NCBI GenBank assembly: GCA_023014365.1
Contig: JAEBUN010000039.1
Coordinates: 1 to 64,000, forward strand
Direction of reading: 5' to 3'
Source of the DNA: Lepiota brunneoincarnata
Taxonomy: Eukaryota > Basidiomycota > Agaricomycetes > Agaricales > Agaricaceae
Length of the DNA stretch: 64,000 nt
The position numbers were made by a program, and so were the translations under genes. How positions within the stretch are numbered: position 1 is the first letter of the stretch; each line of letters begins with the position of its first letter. Below the pieces are notes generated by a model. It was not told where the DNA came from, did no database searches, and saw only the letters and a list, made by a program, of their open reading frames with translations. Of the stretch, positions 20,601 to 32,140 are shown in pieces.

Positions 20601-23600
20601 TGCAGTATCTTATCGCCGGGGGTGACCTCTGTACTTGTAAAGTGGGGGAGGTGGCGTTCGGGCAGGCACACTCGAGGATACCAAGGGAGAGCGTTATTGG
20701 TGGAAGGGCTCGGGCCGAAGTTCAAAGATTCAGGCACCGCTGAGTGCTCTGGCGTAATGTTATGCGTTGTTCCCGGAACCGGCGTGCAGTATAGCCTACG
20801 TCATGCTTGTCCTTTAGAGCGGTATATTGCGATCTATCGACCATATTGAACGACTGGGGCGACACCTACCACTATGTCGATAGTACGATCATGCCATTGC
20901 TTAAAACAACGGCGACATGCATACCCTTCCCGCAGGAGCTTGCTCGGATGAAGCGACAAAGCACTCGACTCCAAGTTACGTTATTGGGTAAAATTGTGGT
21001 GACAGGTACTCTATTATATCAAATTCAGGGTTAAAGAAACTCATCAGCGCAGACAGTTGTGCATCTACATTCCTACCTATATATCTCTCACACGCCGCAC
21101 CCATTCTCCCAACAACTCTCTCACTCCAGACGGGCCCTCTCAAGGAAATTTTGTGACGGTGGCGGCAGGCAGGGGTAAGCGGAGTGCCGAGATCAAAGGT
21201 ATGGGCGACATAAGGCATGAACAACGTCCATCAGTTCACCAATAACCTCCACCTCATCCCAGTGCCAGATCTTGGAAGTGCGAGCTGGTGGGGCAAGCCC
21301 AGACATGGGCAAGTAGGGACAAACTCAATAAACAAATAGGTGTTGTTTCCCAGGGGTGACGCGTTGACGACTGAAAAGCGATCAGAGGAGCTTGGCCCCA
21401 GGGTAGCCGAAGAGATCCGAGGTGTACCTCCAGACGTATGTCTAAACGCATTCAACTGCCTTCTGCTTCCATTCCCGCCCCCTTGCACACCGGCATTAAC
21501 CTATCTTACCCGCTGTTCATCCTCGGATGATCGAAGGGCACCTGCGCCTGGCCGTGAAACATCTCTTCCGACTCCAAGGATATCGGCATCACCACGGCGC
21601 TGTCCTCACCATTACTCTCCTCCTCATCCCAGCTTGCCTCCCTCTTGATCCGAGCATACTTTTCTCCGCTGGACCCTCATCCCGATGATGATGGTAGAGA
21701 CTTCGACTGTCGTGTGCGCGTCGCTTGGGTTCCAAGCTGGACGTCAAGCGGACGGGGAAACTGACGGGTAGTGTCGATGTCAGATCCAGACTCGTAATGA
21801 GCAACGGTTTTACGTTCGTAACCTGCTGCTTCCTCTTCGCATCTCCTTTGCGATATACGGCGAGGGAGGACTGACAGTCGTCGCAGTGGGCGTTGGCGCT
21901 GTCCGGCGGAGGTGTATGTTACACGCATCGCAGATATATATGGTGTATAACGCGTTCCCGGTGGTAGTACTGCGGTAATACGTAGTGGATTGGCGTGATG
22001 GACGGTACATATTCAGAGGGACGACGAAAAGCGTGATCAATGACTTTGGTTCTGAATAAGTTCCACTGATAACTGGCCAATGATGCAGCCTCTGCCGTTG
22101 TTTCTGTCCGAGCGTGGCCGCCTTTTCTAGACATTTCTGGTTTAAAGGGGGAGCGCCAAGGCAATTTATCACACTGGCACCCATTATATTCTTGGGCAAA
22201 AGTGACGAAATATCATGTAAGCTTAGTTTACGAGAATAAATATCAAACTATATGTAGGGCAGCATATGGGAATAAGTTGCCAAAACCTCTGTAGGATGAG
22301 AAATCAGTTCCTGCACATTATTCTGGTCACGGAAAATCCGGAAGAACACAGTATCTTTTATACTGGAGCCTGTATATTTATATTCTTTGGGGTTGATACC
22401 GTGAATTTTCCAGCCTACGAGACAAGCCGAGAATGTAGAATCTATCGAAACCGACTACAGCGCTAAGTGTATGGAGCGTTCTGGGAATCGGCGCCTACAG
22501 GAAACAATATATCAGACGGTCGGTGGGCCACAGCTTATGCGGCAATAAAACCACCCCTTCTTATGTTGGTGAGTTTCCTGTGTTCCGGGTGGGCTTCACT
22601 TATACTAAACATAATCATCAAGCTTGCAAATCATCCATTTCTACCCTAATTGTTCTGGTAAATGGAATCGAAACTTCATCTTTGAGGATATGGACGATAA
22701 ATGATAACTTGTCAAGATTTTCACGACAAAAAGTGGTCATTCTATATACCGCATACATGACGGTCACCGCAGCCTCCGGGCATGCTCTGGACCGTCGACC
22801 GTGGTTAAACCACCCCCGGCAGTTCCGGTTACCTTGTGACATTCCTACTCGGAACTGAAGTCATTGTTCATGTTTATCGTATATTCATCTACTCCCGAGC
22901 GGGTGCTAAATGGATACGCGTTGCGGGAAACGCACCACCGCTACTCTCAAAAGCTATTGCGTTAGTTTGTGGCTATTTACATATCATCTCACGGTATCCA
23001 CGGCATCTCTGCCTGCTAACAGAAAGGGCCTGATCAAAGCCCGGCGTTCCGTGCAGAGCTTAACAAAGCCTCTAGAGTGATAACAGATAGGTTACTGGAA
23101 CGGAGATGATTTAAGCACAGGGGAGTATGAGACAATTTGAGACCATTGAAACTTGTCCTAGGCCGTGCCCGGCAAAAAGCATGGCAAAAAAGTATGTCCG
23201 ACAAAAAAAGCACAGAGCACTCCATTGCCTCTCTTCTGCTCTCGGTGACCTTGTCTCCGGATAACTGCGACGAACGATGAACGGCGTGATTTGAGCGCGG
23301 GAATATGAATTTGTGCGGGTCTATAAGCTTGTTGGCACATAGGGCGATCCCTTGCGCATGGATGTACGGAAGGAGTTGGAATTGTTGAGTGCTGTGGCAA
23401 TAGCTTATGTTACAAGCTATTGGGCAGTGCTGCCGCAGAGGCGACTCGGAGAGTCGGAAATACTTCTTGCAATCGATTAGTCTCAAGTGCCGCCTTCCAG
23501 GGGGCAGCTCCTTCCTTGACTCCTATGTGGCGAATAAAAGTACATACGTTTGTGCCAGTCTGTACGTACACGTCTATCCTGTAGGCTGTCAAGACCAACA

Positions 23601-23940
23601 TTCCATCACTTTTTATTTTGGAACAAAATGATTGCGTAACGAAAAATGTTTACGGAAGGTATAGTATTTACTTCAACTCAGGACTGGCTCCATGTACAGC
23701 GCATTAGAACCACACTGACTTCTGAGTGCGACCTGCGCCACTCAGAGGCGACGATTCTGATTGTCTCTCTGTTGTTTTTGACGTTCTTATTCGGACCCGA
23801 TGCTTTTATTCACGTTTTTCGTCGGTGGCAGAAGGTGGGAACGTACATCAGACCGCCCTAATCCTCTTCTAGTAGCACGTAACTTCTAGCTCGTTCGCGT
23901 TTAAATGGTCCGCCCGTTTTCAGCCGTCATTGTCAGAAGC
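20601..23940. other. Gene-poor region with possible decayed coding fragments
   Basis: Minus-strand frames between 21,231 and 22,200 have biased, protein-like composition (for example EASWDEEESNGEDSAVV and SVVNASPLGNNTYLFIEFVP) but are interrupted by stops and frame changes. A 150-codon minus frame at 23,034-23,486 has no recognisable family. They may be relics of an unrecognised gene or chance frames. Confidence 0.3.
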
Positions 23941-23949
23941 GGCCAGTAG

Positions 23950-23957
23950 TATAAAAG
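23950..23957 (+). promoter_or_regulatory. TATA box of the secreted-protein gene
   Basis: TATAAAAG lies 57 bases upstream of the ATG at 24,014, a usual spacing for a compact fungal promoter with a short leader. Confidence 0.55.
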
Positions 23958-24013
23958 CTGAAATGTAAACCTTGCCCTTTATTGATTACTCCCCAGCAAT
24001 CAACCACGTCGCC

Positions 24014-24795
24014 ATGCGGCTCTCTACTGTGTTTTCTACTACCATTGGTACCGTTCTACTTAGTGCTGTGTTAACCCGGGCGCAGGTAAGTCCCACCCAT
24101 AAGTCATCGGAGGACTCAACACAGCTGACTCTCATATGTTTATGCAGCAACGAATCCGGATCATGAACCAGGAGAGAATGGCTAGCACCCGGTCTCTGGG
24201 AAACCCGACGGCGGAAATTATCATGGAGCCAAAGGATAACATTCATGGGGACGCTATTGTACGTGGCTGGTTCTTGGGGTTCTTTGGTTCTTTAACGCGT
24301 TATTATCAACTTCTAGTGGGAGTTGTTCGCGGTTGAAGGCGAACCCAAACGATACACTCTCGCGAATATCCAAGGTTCTCGCGTCGCGTCAGCATTCGTC
24401 CAGGATTTTAAATCAGTGGGTGGCGGTCTCTCGCGTCAGGGAGAATACTTATCCCGGCGCTTCTAGCCAGTCAAGGTTTCAGTTGACAACAGAGATAAGA
24501 CAGTGTGGTCTGTTGAACCCTCGGCGGTGAATGGAGAATACATTGTGGGTCAAATTCAAGTTTGAGCCAGGGCGTTTAACGGCATCTAACACCTATCCCG
24601 CCCAGATCAAGCTCCCTTACGAGGATCTTTTGTGGACCAACCTCCCTGTGGACGATGATAGGGGTAACGTGGTAAGCTTCCATGGTCTTCGCGTCAAAAG
24701 ATGCTGATACACATTAATCACCGACGTAGATTTTCCTGCGACCAGCAAACGGCAGTCCTGGGCAAAGTTTTGCAGTGACACAGATTTTTGGGTGA
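24014..24795 (+). CDS. Secreted 168-residue protein, probable beta-trefoil (I66-like protease inhibitor)
   Basis: Six exons assemble in frame: 24014-24085, 24148-24258, 24317-24415, 24467-24559, 24606-24671, 24730-24795. Every exon length is a multiple of three, so all five introns are phase 0 (46-62 nt). Exon 1 encodes exactly a signal peptide (MRLSTVFSTTIGTVLLSAVL then TRAQ). The mature part holds PTAEIIMEP, WELFAVEGEPKRYTL, VDNRDKTVWSVEP and a C-terminal IFLRPANGSPGQSFAVTQIF. The repeating W..V/Y.L pattern and the C-terminal FLRPA..QSF motif resemble small basidiomycete beta-trefoil inhibitors of family I66. The fold call is an inference from pattern, not a firm match. The exon 4 junction relies on choosing GTGGGT as donor; otherwise there is a stop. 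No Cys in the mature chain is obvious. Confidence 0.62.
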
Positions 24796-25217
24796 TTTGC
24801 TGATGGAAGTCCTGCGCTCCTGTCGTATATAGTAATATTATGACTTGGGTGACAACAATGAAACTATCTTACTACTCTGTACCTCTGTTCTGTAATCTCT
24901 ACTCATAGTGTTTAATTACCTCCTCGCACAGTACCGCAAACAGGAGGTTGCATGATGGTCAACTACTAGATTACATGCCAGGCTACGGACGATCCGAGAT
25001 ATATCCAAGTTAGGGACATATCCTTATGTAGTATCACGAATCAATATCAGCATCTACGATGAGTAGGACAATCCCCTGCACATGATTGCTGCCCAGGTAG
25101 AAGCGTTAAGGACACATTCAGCGAGTGCTAGAGCTAGGGTGCCGTCAAGGGACCTATGGAGATAGAGGGCCAGCGAACGACGGAATATCCGATATCATTA
25201 TCTGATCCGTTCACAAG
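24796..25217. other. Spacer, nothing recognised
   Basis: Downstream of the secreted-protein gene, AT-leaning, with no convincing frame or repeat. Confidence 0.35.
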
Positions 25218-26854
25218 CTATATTCTTCTATCTACTAGGAAGGCAGGAGCCCTGATAAAATGCCAATACGTGATGATAGACTCATGTTTATGAAGCTCAC
25301 AGATAATGTCTCTGTGAGAATACCCAAGTTTGCTTCCAGCCCAAGTGTAGTCGGCGGAGCTCCAAGCACCTTGGGTAATTCGACTGAAATATTTGGACTT
25401 TCTCTGGCGGCTCTCGTTATCGGGACCGTCGGCGTCATCATCTTGACGGGTGTGAATGTTATTTGCATCAATGAGTGTCCAAATTCCAGCAGAAAAGATT
25501 GGACAGGGGTGTAAACGGGAATGTTGAGGGACGAGCAAGGGTCGTACTTGGTGTCGGAAAAAACTGTAGTCATCTTCACAACGAGAAATTGCACTCGACG
25601 CGGCGAACGCCTCGCCTGCTCCAGCGAGCTCTAGGCCATGTCGTCCTTCCGTTCGTAGATAAGCATATATTTTGGACTTACCATTAAGAGTTTGTTGGAA
25701 GTAGGTAGGAATCAGATGTGCGGCAATGAATGTTGACAATCCGGCTGACCACAATTACACCCATACAACGAAGCTTGCCTCCGTTCCAACCTACTATGCC
25801 TACGGGGCTGGGGAATATTAATCGTACATTGACATAAAGCGCTTACATGACCCGACGAATGATCATGACTATGCCCCTGGGTGACTCCTATTGCTGTCCA
25901 GACAACGGGGATCTGCATGATGCCGCCTTAGAAGTTAGCTTTCTCTCGACGGAGGAACACGTCACAAGGTTGGGATTCCGAATGCCATACTCAACAGACT
26001 CAGGACCCGAGGGTTCGTTTTGCGAGATTTTGATATTCTCGTATCGTCAGAGCGAACGCGACAGTGGCAGTGTCGGCAACGAGAAGGATAGTGGTCCCTA
26101 GACCACTGGAAAGGGTAGCTACAGCGAGTACAGTACGGGTCGGCCATCTTTTGGTAAGAGGGGCAATAAGGATTGCACTGATGCATTGAGCGGCGTGTTG
26201 CAAACTCCCTCCAGAACCGACTAGAGATGAGTGCGAAAGTCAATGTACTTGGTGATCAGGAGGTAAGGTAAGTCATCGACGAAAGCTTGAGTATGGGGAA
26301 GGCATGTGAGGCCTTAAAGCGATCAACGGCCAAGTGTTGATAGATCCATTGAAGAGCTCCACGTCGAACTTGTGGACTGCGAAGCCGGCGACGTACATGA
26401 TACTGGAATTATGTCCAGATTATATTAACAAAGAGAGAAAAAGGAGGTTGGACTGACATATTGTGCCATTCATTACGGGTGAAAACTAGGGGGGCGATTG
26501 AAGGAAGTAAATAGAATCGCTGAGTCGAGTACGGAGCCATCAACAACTGACGCTGTCGCAATTCATTGAGGACAATTGTCGTTGGGAGCTGAGCAACCCT
26601 TGTTGAGTTGTGTTGTGCGAGCTGGTCTCCTAAGAGGAGAAGAAGAGATGGTTTGAGTCGCAAGAACATGATGGCGTATATGCACCCGTTTGAGAAAAAC
26701 GCCCATTCCCTCGTCTGTTGCGTGCCAGGTCCTCGTTGAGAGTTGGAGCTGCAAAGGCTCGGGGTCCTAGTGTCCTGGTCTCTGGTCTTACGGAATAAAT
26801 TCCTGGCCCGCCACGCACCAGATCACTATTGCGGCGAGGTGAAGACGTGGTCAT
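25218..26854 (-). pseudogene. MFS-like membrane transporter, apparently decayed
   Basis: Minus-strand fragments in shifting frames look like pieces of one major-facilitator protein. There is a hydrophilic N-terminus from ATG 26,854 (MTTSSPRRNSD), then FFSNGCIYAIMFLRLKP. Next come YVAGFAVHKFDVELFNGSI and a transmembrane pair SLQHAAQCISAILIAPLTK / RTVLAVATLSSGLGTTILLV with the loop basic motif KRWPTR. Further on are FGIPTLGGIMQIPVVWTAIG and SAGLSTFIAAHLIPTYF. Stop codons and frame changes fall inside segments that should be helices, and I could not splice a continuous reading frame. It is either a pseudogene or a gene whose introns I misread. No substrate can be proposed. Confidence 0.4.
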
Positions 26855-27264
26855 GATTGCTGGAATGCTTTCGTAGACATTGATAATCACGCGCCACATC
26901 GTAATTGCAGGGGGATGAAGCTGTGTAGGTCCGGGTTCCTGGATGTTTAACTGTCTGGTACTGGTACTCGAATCTGTTTATGTTAGGCCATCCATGAGAT
27001 AAGAAACTCCCGAGGAGACTGTTGACGGATGTTTGATACTGGTTGCCTATTTCAGGGGTGTCAATCACGCGCGCTTAGCAAACAAGTTGATCTGACCACG
27101 CGTTTTAGAGTATTATATAAGAAATTAGTATTAGTGAACCCTGTGTGACAACATCGTGACCTTGTTTATGAGGCCCCTTACGACCACAACAACATCGTCT
27201 TCACTGTGCATGACAGCGAGCTCACGACTTTTTACGTAGATGAGCACTGCCAGACGTTTTTACC

Positions 27265-30200
27265 ATGTCTATCGTCTCCACCTCTTCGCACAACTCAGGT
27301 ATACGACGCGTCTTTTCTCTTTCGTGCGCCATTTCTAATCCTCCATGCAGCTCCTTCAGAAAATTGGGACGATGACTTTGATTTTCAGCACCAATCTGGC
27401 TCACCCAAGCGACGCAAGAATGCCCACGACAATTATCCTAACATGACTCGCATGTCCACGACTACCGAAGACTGGGATGCCGGCGACACCACATCCGCCA
27501 CCCCCTTCGCCAATTACGATCCCACACGACCAGCCGCCATCCTCATCGATAAACTCAGCATAGCCACGCCAAATCTCCAAGATTGGGTAGAAGGGGACCC
27601 TTGCACTCCACAGAAATCATCATTCCCTGCGGATATCGCCACCGAGAACTGGGATGATGACTTTCTCGACAAGAGAGACTCTCCTGCTCGCCCATCCACC
27701 AACACACCCTCTAAAAATAGCATCACTAAAAAGCTACGCGTAGGCGTACCTCTCTACCACCGCAAGATTTCTCACCATAGCGATGAGGAGGAGCACGAGA
27801 GTTGGGACGATGAGTTTGACTTCAACCAGTCTCCCGCTAAACCATCTACCCCAGGGAAACAGCCACGACCACCGCGACGACCCTCTCGCCACCTCAAGCA
27901 GGAAAAATCTTCATCTTCTCGTCATCAACATCACGACATCTCTGATGATGACGACGGTGATGCGGCGGACTTTGGACGAGCAAGTAACGAGGAGGATCGT
28001 ACTGTTACTGCTTGTTCTAAACGGGCTCCTCAGGTTCATTCGCCACCTCCTCCAGTCCCCGCCATCCCCTTCGCCCTCACCCCTCTTTTGGCGACAAACT
28101 CCACGGGCACCAATGCTCACCTAAACGCACCCTTCCCCCGTTCACCCACCACTTCTGTATTTTCCGTCCCTACGCCTTCCATTGCAGATACCACATCCCT
28201 CAGATCAACGGCGCCTCTTCGTCCATCACTCTCTCGCAATCCGGGGACCAACGCTCTCAAACACCTTCCCCCCAGCCCTCCCATTCACCGAGAACGCCGG
28301 CGGTTGCGCAAGAAGAGTCGCCCACAGCCTCAGGGCATGATCGAACTACTCGACATGAGCCCCGTGCATTTCCTGTCTGATACTGAGGCTGACCTCAGGA
28401 TTGAAGAGTGCGACGAGAGACGCACGCCATCACCTCCACCCGCCGCCGCCAACATCATCAGCGCTAGTGTCCCCCAAACTCCGTCACAATCACAGCCTGG
28501 TACTAGTGGTGCCTTGTTGAGCAGGATCGGGAGCGTTAGGCGTTGGACTACGCGAAGGAAGAGAGGGAGCACGACACCATCTGAGGTAGCAAAAGACGGG
28601 GACAAAGGTAAAGGTAGGTGGTTCGATTTCCCTGTCTTGGCTCTGATTTTTTTTGTTACTCGTTCTTGTTCCCTCACCCTGCATTATTGAAAATAAATAG
28701 GTCCCCGATATTAAAACTCCTCCTAAACTGTTTCTTGACTCTTGGGTTATCCGTCCTCCAACGTCCTCTAAACAGTTACTGACCCTCACTTAGACGCTGA
28801 TAACGTCGATGATCATCAAACTCCACGCCCACATCCTTCTCTCTCCTCCCTCCTCCTCTCCTCCCCAACTCCCGCTCCCCCACCTCCCCCTTCCTCAAGC
28901 TGGTTTTTCCGTTCCTCAAGCCCCAATCAAGGACGTGTTTCACTTGGCGGCAACAACGCTACCACCGCCCGTTCTTCATTTACCGGCAGTCGGTCGGGCA
29001 GCATGACAGATCTAAGCATGCGCGGCTCCATCTACGCCTCCTCATCCATCTATGGCGAGGACGAACATCCTGTCCAACGGACCCCCAACAAACTAGTCAA
29101 GCGCAAAAGCCTTGGTTTTGTGCAACTGAAAAAGGGTTTGAGGGCCAAGGGGCAGACTGAGAGTGGCAAGGCACAGGAAGGTAGTCAAGATCCGGAATCC
29201 TCGGATGTCCAGAAACCGAGCACAAGACGTCCGGTGTCGATGCAAGGCCATGGGTTGCCTTCGACCGTGCGACAGGCCGCAACGCAGAGACATGCATCAT
29301 ATGGGGTGCCCAAGGTGAAGAAGCCCGATGCAAGTACGGATGACCTGCACGAGAATAGAGTACAACCAGCATTAGGCGATTCGAGACTGAAGAGTCAGGC
29401 TCTCCCCAAGGGCGAGAGAAGGGGGGGGGAAGGCCTGAAGGGGAAAGATAAAGAAGCGGGAAGTAGAGGGTTTATGGGAAGTGTTAGGAGGTTAAGCTTG
29501 GCTGGGCGACATAAACGAACCAAGAGTGGGGCCTCGCTCGTCAATATGGAAGTGTTGACCAGAGTCCCCTCTGAATCATCCGCTGTGCCCAGTGCACCAC
29601 TGGAATCTGCTCGCGATTCGCCCCCTTCATTACCGCCATCACCTGCCCAACCTGTGGCGGATGCTGCGAACCCACAAGCACTGCTTGTATCCGTCCCCGC
29701 TCTCCTCCCACCAATCGAGCTTCAACCACCCTCACCTCCGCGCAACAAGACGGCTGCTATCAATTTCTCCAGCAATCCTCTGCAGGGTGGCGTTGACTCC
29801 ATGCTCTCACCCGCTTCTCCCAGCGCTTCAGCTCCGGCACTTGCGATGCCAGCCTCCTCAAAGTCTCCTAAATCTCCCGAATCAACACGCTCTCGCACCC
29901 CTCACACACCCAAATCTCCTGCATCACCTCAGTCCGCATCCCTTGGTCGGGCGACACCTGCCCTTGCGAGTGCAAGTACGATTACTGGCAGCGTTCAGAG
30001 GCGGAGCTCACTTAACGATTTAAAGAGTGACCTTAGAATACCTGCGAGAATCAGTCAAGCGCAGGTTGGCTTGAAGAGAGACCTGAGCATGGTCAGAGAT
30101 TTTGCTGTCTATATTGAGAGTACGTATCTTTTCATTTGAAACTGTCATGTGCCCTGATGTCTTGGTTCGTAGAACTCAAGGGACAACAAGAGGCATACCA

Positions 30201-32046
30201 TGGCCTTGTCACCCAGGTCCAACAGAAGCTTGATGCACAGGCACGGCTTCATGCACAACAACCTGCCGCGCGCGCTGTTTCTCCGAGCTTCTTTAACAAC
30301 CTTTCAAGACCTAAGACCAGAGCACGATCGAATACGAATCCTGGACATCATGCAAGCCAGGGATACAAGGAACTTGCGGCTGCATTCTATACCATCAACT
30401 CTAAATACCGTATCTCATGGGAGTGTGCCGAACTGCTCGTGGAGCTCGCAGACGGGTCGTCGGGCGCGAGTGGGTTCAGTCCCCCCTCGAGCGCATCGGC
30501 GCCTATGACACTAAACACGAAAGGAGAGAAACGGAATCGAGAACGCGCGATCACCTTGGCCGGGGACGAGTCAAAGCCACCAACTCCAACCCCTGGCGCT
30601 TCTAGCTCCCTTGTACACCCGAACTCAGTTTCTAGTATCGTGTCTCCACTTACCTCGCCTAATGCATGGAGGGCGTCTACGGGTCGACATGACCTCAGCC
30701 ACCGGCAGCTTACGCTGCTGCGGGAGATGTTGAATAATGCGGAAGCGATGCTTTTCACTGACGAGCCAGGGTTCCCGCTGCCGGAGGAAAGTGCGCCGTC
30801 CGAGCCTGAGTCCTCCGGAAACGTCAGAGTCAATAGGGACTGGAGGTGGGGAGATCCTATGAGCAGCACTGTCACACTTCCTCCGGGGGAGCAGAGTGGA
30901 GAGTCTCCAAAGAAGAAGAGGCGGACCAGTAGGCTAGGGATGGGGATGAGTGGGTTACGAGATATCTTGAGGGCTTTAAAGAAGAGTAATAATGATACGA
31001 AGGATCAAAACCCTCCACCTCTGCCCACTGTGCACAACCATGCCATGCTGTCGACTGCGTCACTCAGTACCGATACGTCGCTGGGTCGAAGGTCAGGTGG
31101 TAGCCCCCCAGACCTACCGCCGGCCCCGCGGAAGACGCGCCCGAAATCAAGCGCAGGGCCAGAACCAGTGGTGAAACCGGGAAAGGAGAGGGGACGGGCT
31201 TGGGAACCGAAGGAGCCTTCACCACCGCCTTACGGACGATCATCGTTGGCTGTGAAACCATCTACCCGTCGACCTTCTTTAGCGTCGATATTCCGGTTGG
31301 GGACCAGAAAGAATGCCCCCCCTTCGGCGTCCGTTACTGACTTGTCAATGCACAGTTGCGATAGGCATCCGAAGGAGGATTCGCGCCCTGCTACGAGCCT
31401 CGGATCAATACAAGGACAGAGCAGCAGTACGGGAGAGGAGGATTGGGATCGAATGGACTCGGCGTCGGACTTGGATGCTGCTGCCAGGGCTTTGGAGATG
31501 AATATGGGGATTGGAATTGACGGGGATGGAGGTGCCACTGTGCGTATGCGCAAAGGCAGGTCGCCGTATCTTCAGCACCAAGCGCCTTCATCCTCTGGAC
31601 AACTTGGACGGCCAACGACCCCGCGCAGGTCAGCCAGCGGCTCTCAGCTATTGCTCCGGTCAGAATCACCACCCAAGGCTGGGGTCAGGTCGAGTGCACA
31701 GCCAGTGACGCCGCGGGCAACGCGGTTATCTAACGTGGACGAAGGCACAGAGGGCTCCAAGTCAAGAGATAAACGGCCAGACAGGAGGAGATCAAGCTCA
31801 AGGGCATCGGGGAAGATTGTGAAATCAGGTTCCGTGCGATCCATGCCCCCGCAGCCAGTATTCTCGGATTTGAGGATTGCAATGACACCAGAAAATATCA
31901 AGCCACTATTAGAGAATGCGAAAGAGGTGCATACACGATTGGGGGATTGTATCACGGAGATTCAGCGGCTGCTGGAGAGTGATAGATCGGGGGAGAGGAG
32001 TGTTTCCGGCTCGAGTTATACTTCTGGACAATCTTGTGTTTCTTAA
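27265..32046 (+). CDS. Byr4/Bfa1-like septation-network regulator
   Basis: Four exons: 27265-27298, 27351-28613, 28794-30119, 30173-32046. The joins give MSIVSTSSHNSAPSENWDDD, GDKGKDADNVDDH and VYIEKLKGQQEAY. The N-terminal third repeats the ENWDDDFDF / ESWDDEFDF / TEDWDAGD motif. Spaced WDDDF blocks like these are characteristic of Byr4/Bfa1, which with Cdc16/Bub2 forms the two-part GAP that restrains the Spg1/Tem1 GTPase at spindle poles. The middle is Ser/Pro-rich and disordered. Near 30,170-30,250 is a coiled-coil-like segment (FAVYIEKLKGQQEAYHGLV). The extreme C-terminus (ENAKEVHTRLGDCITEIQRL) is helical. Length (about 1,500 codons) is large but usual for mushrooms. One intron (28,614-28,793, 180 nt) is unusually long for this window. 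The call rests on motif pattern. Confidence 0.7.
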
Positions 32047-32140
32047 TTATTTAATTTTATATTGTCTTTTGTTATGACGCATGATCACGTGAGTCTCCGC
32101 TTTATCATCTCGAGCGGATGCGACAAACGGCAGCGACACA

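Noticed and set aside
23034..23486. 150-codon minus frame
   Set aside because: Composition is not protein-like beyond length, and no motif, signal peptide or splice partners are seen; treated as chance.
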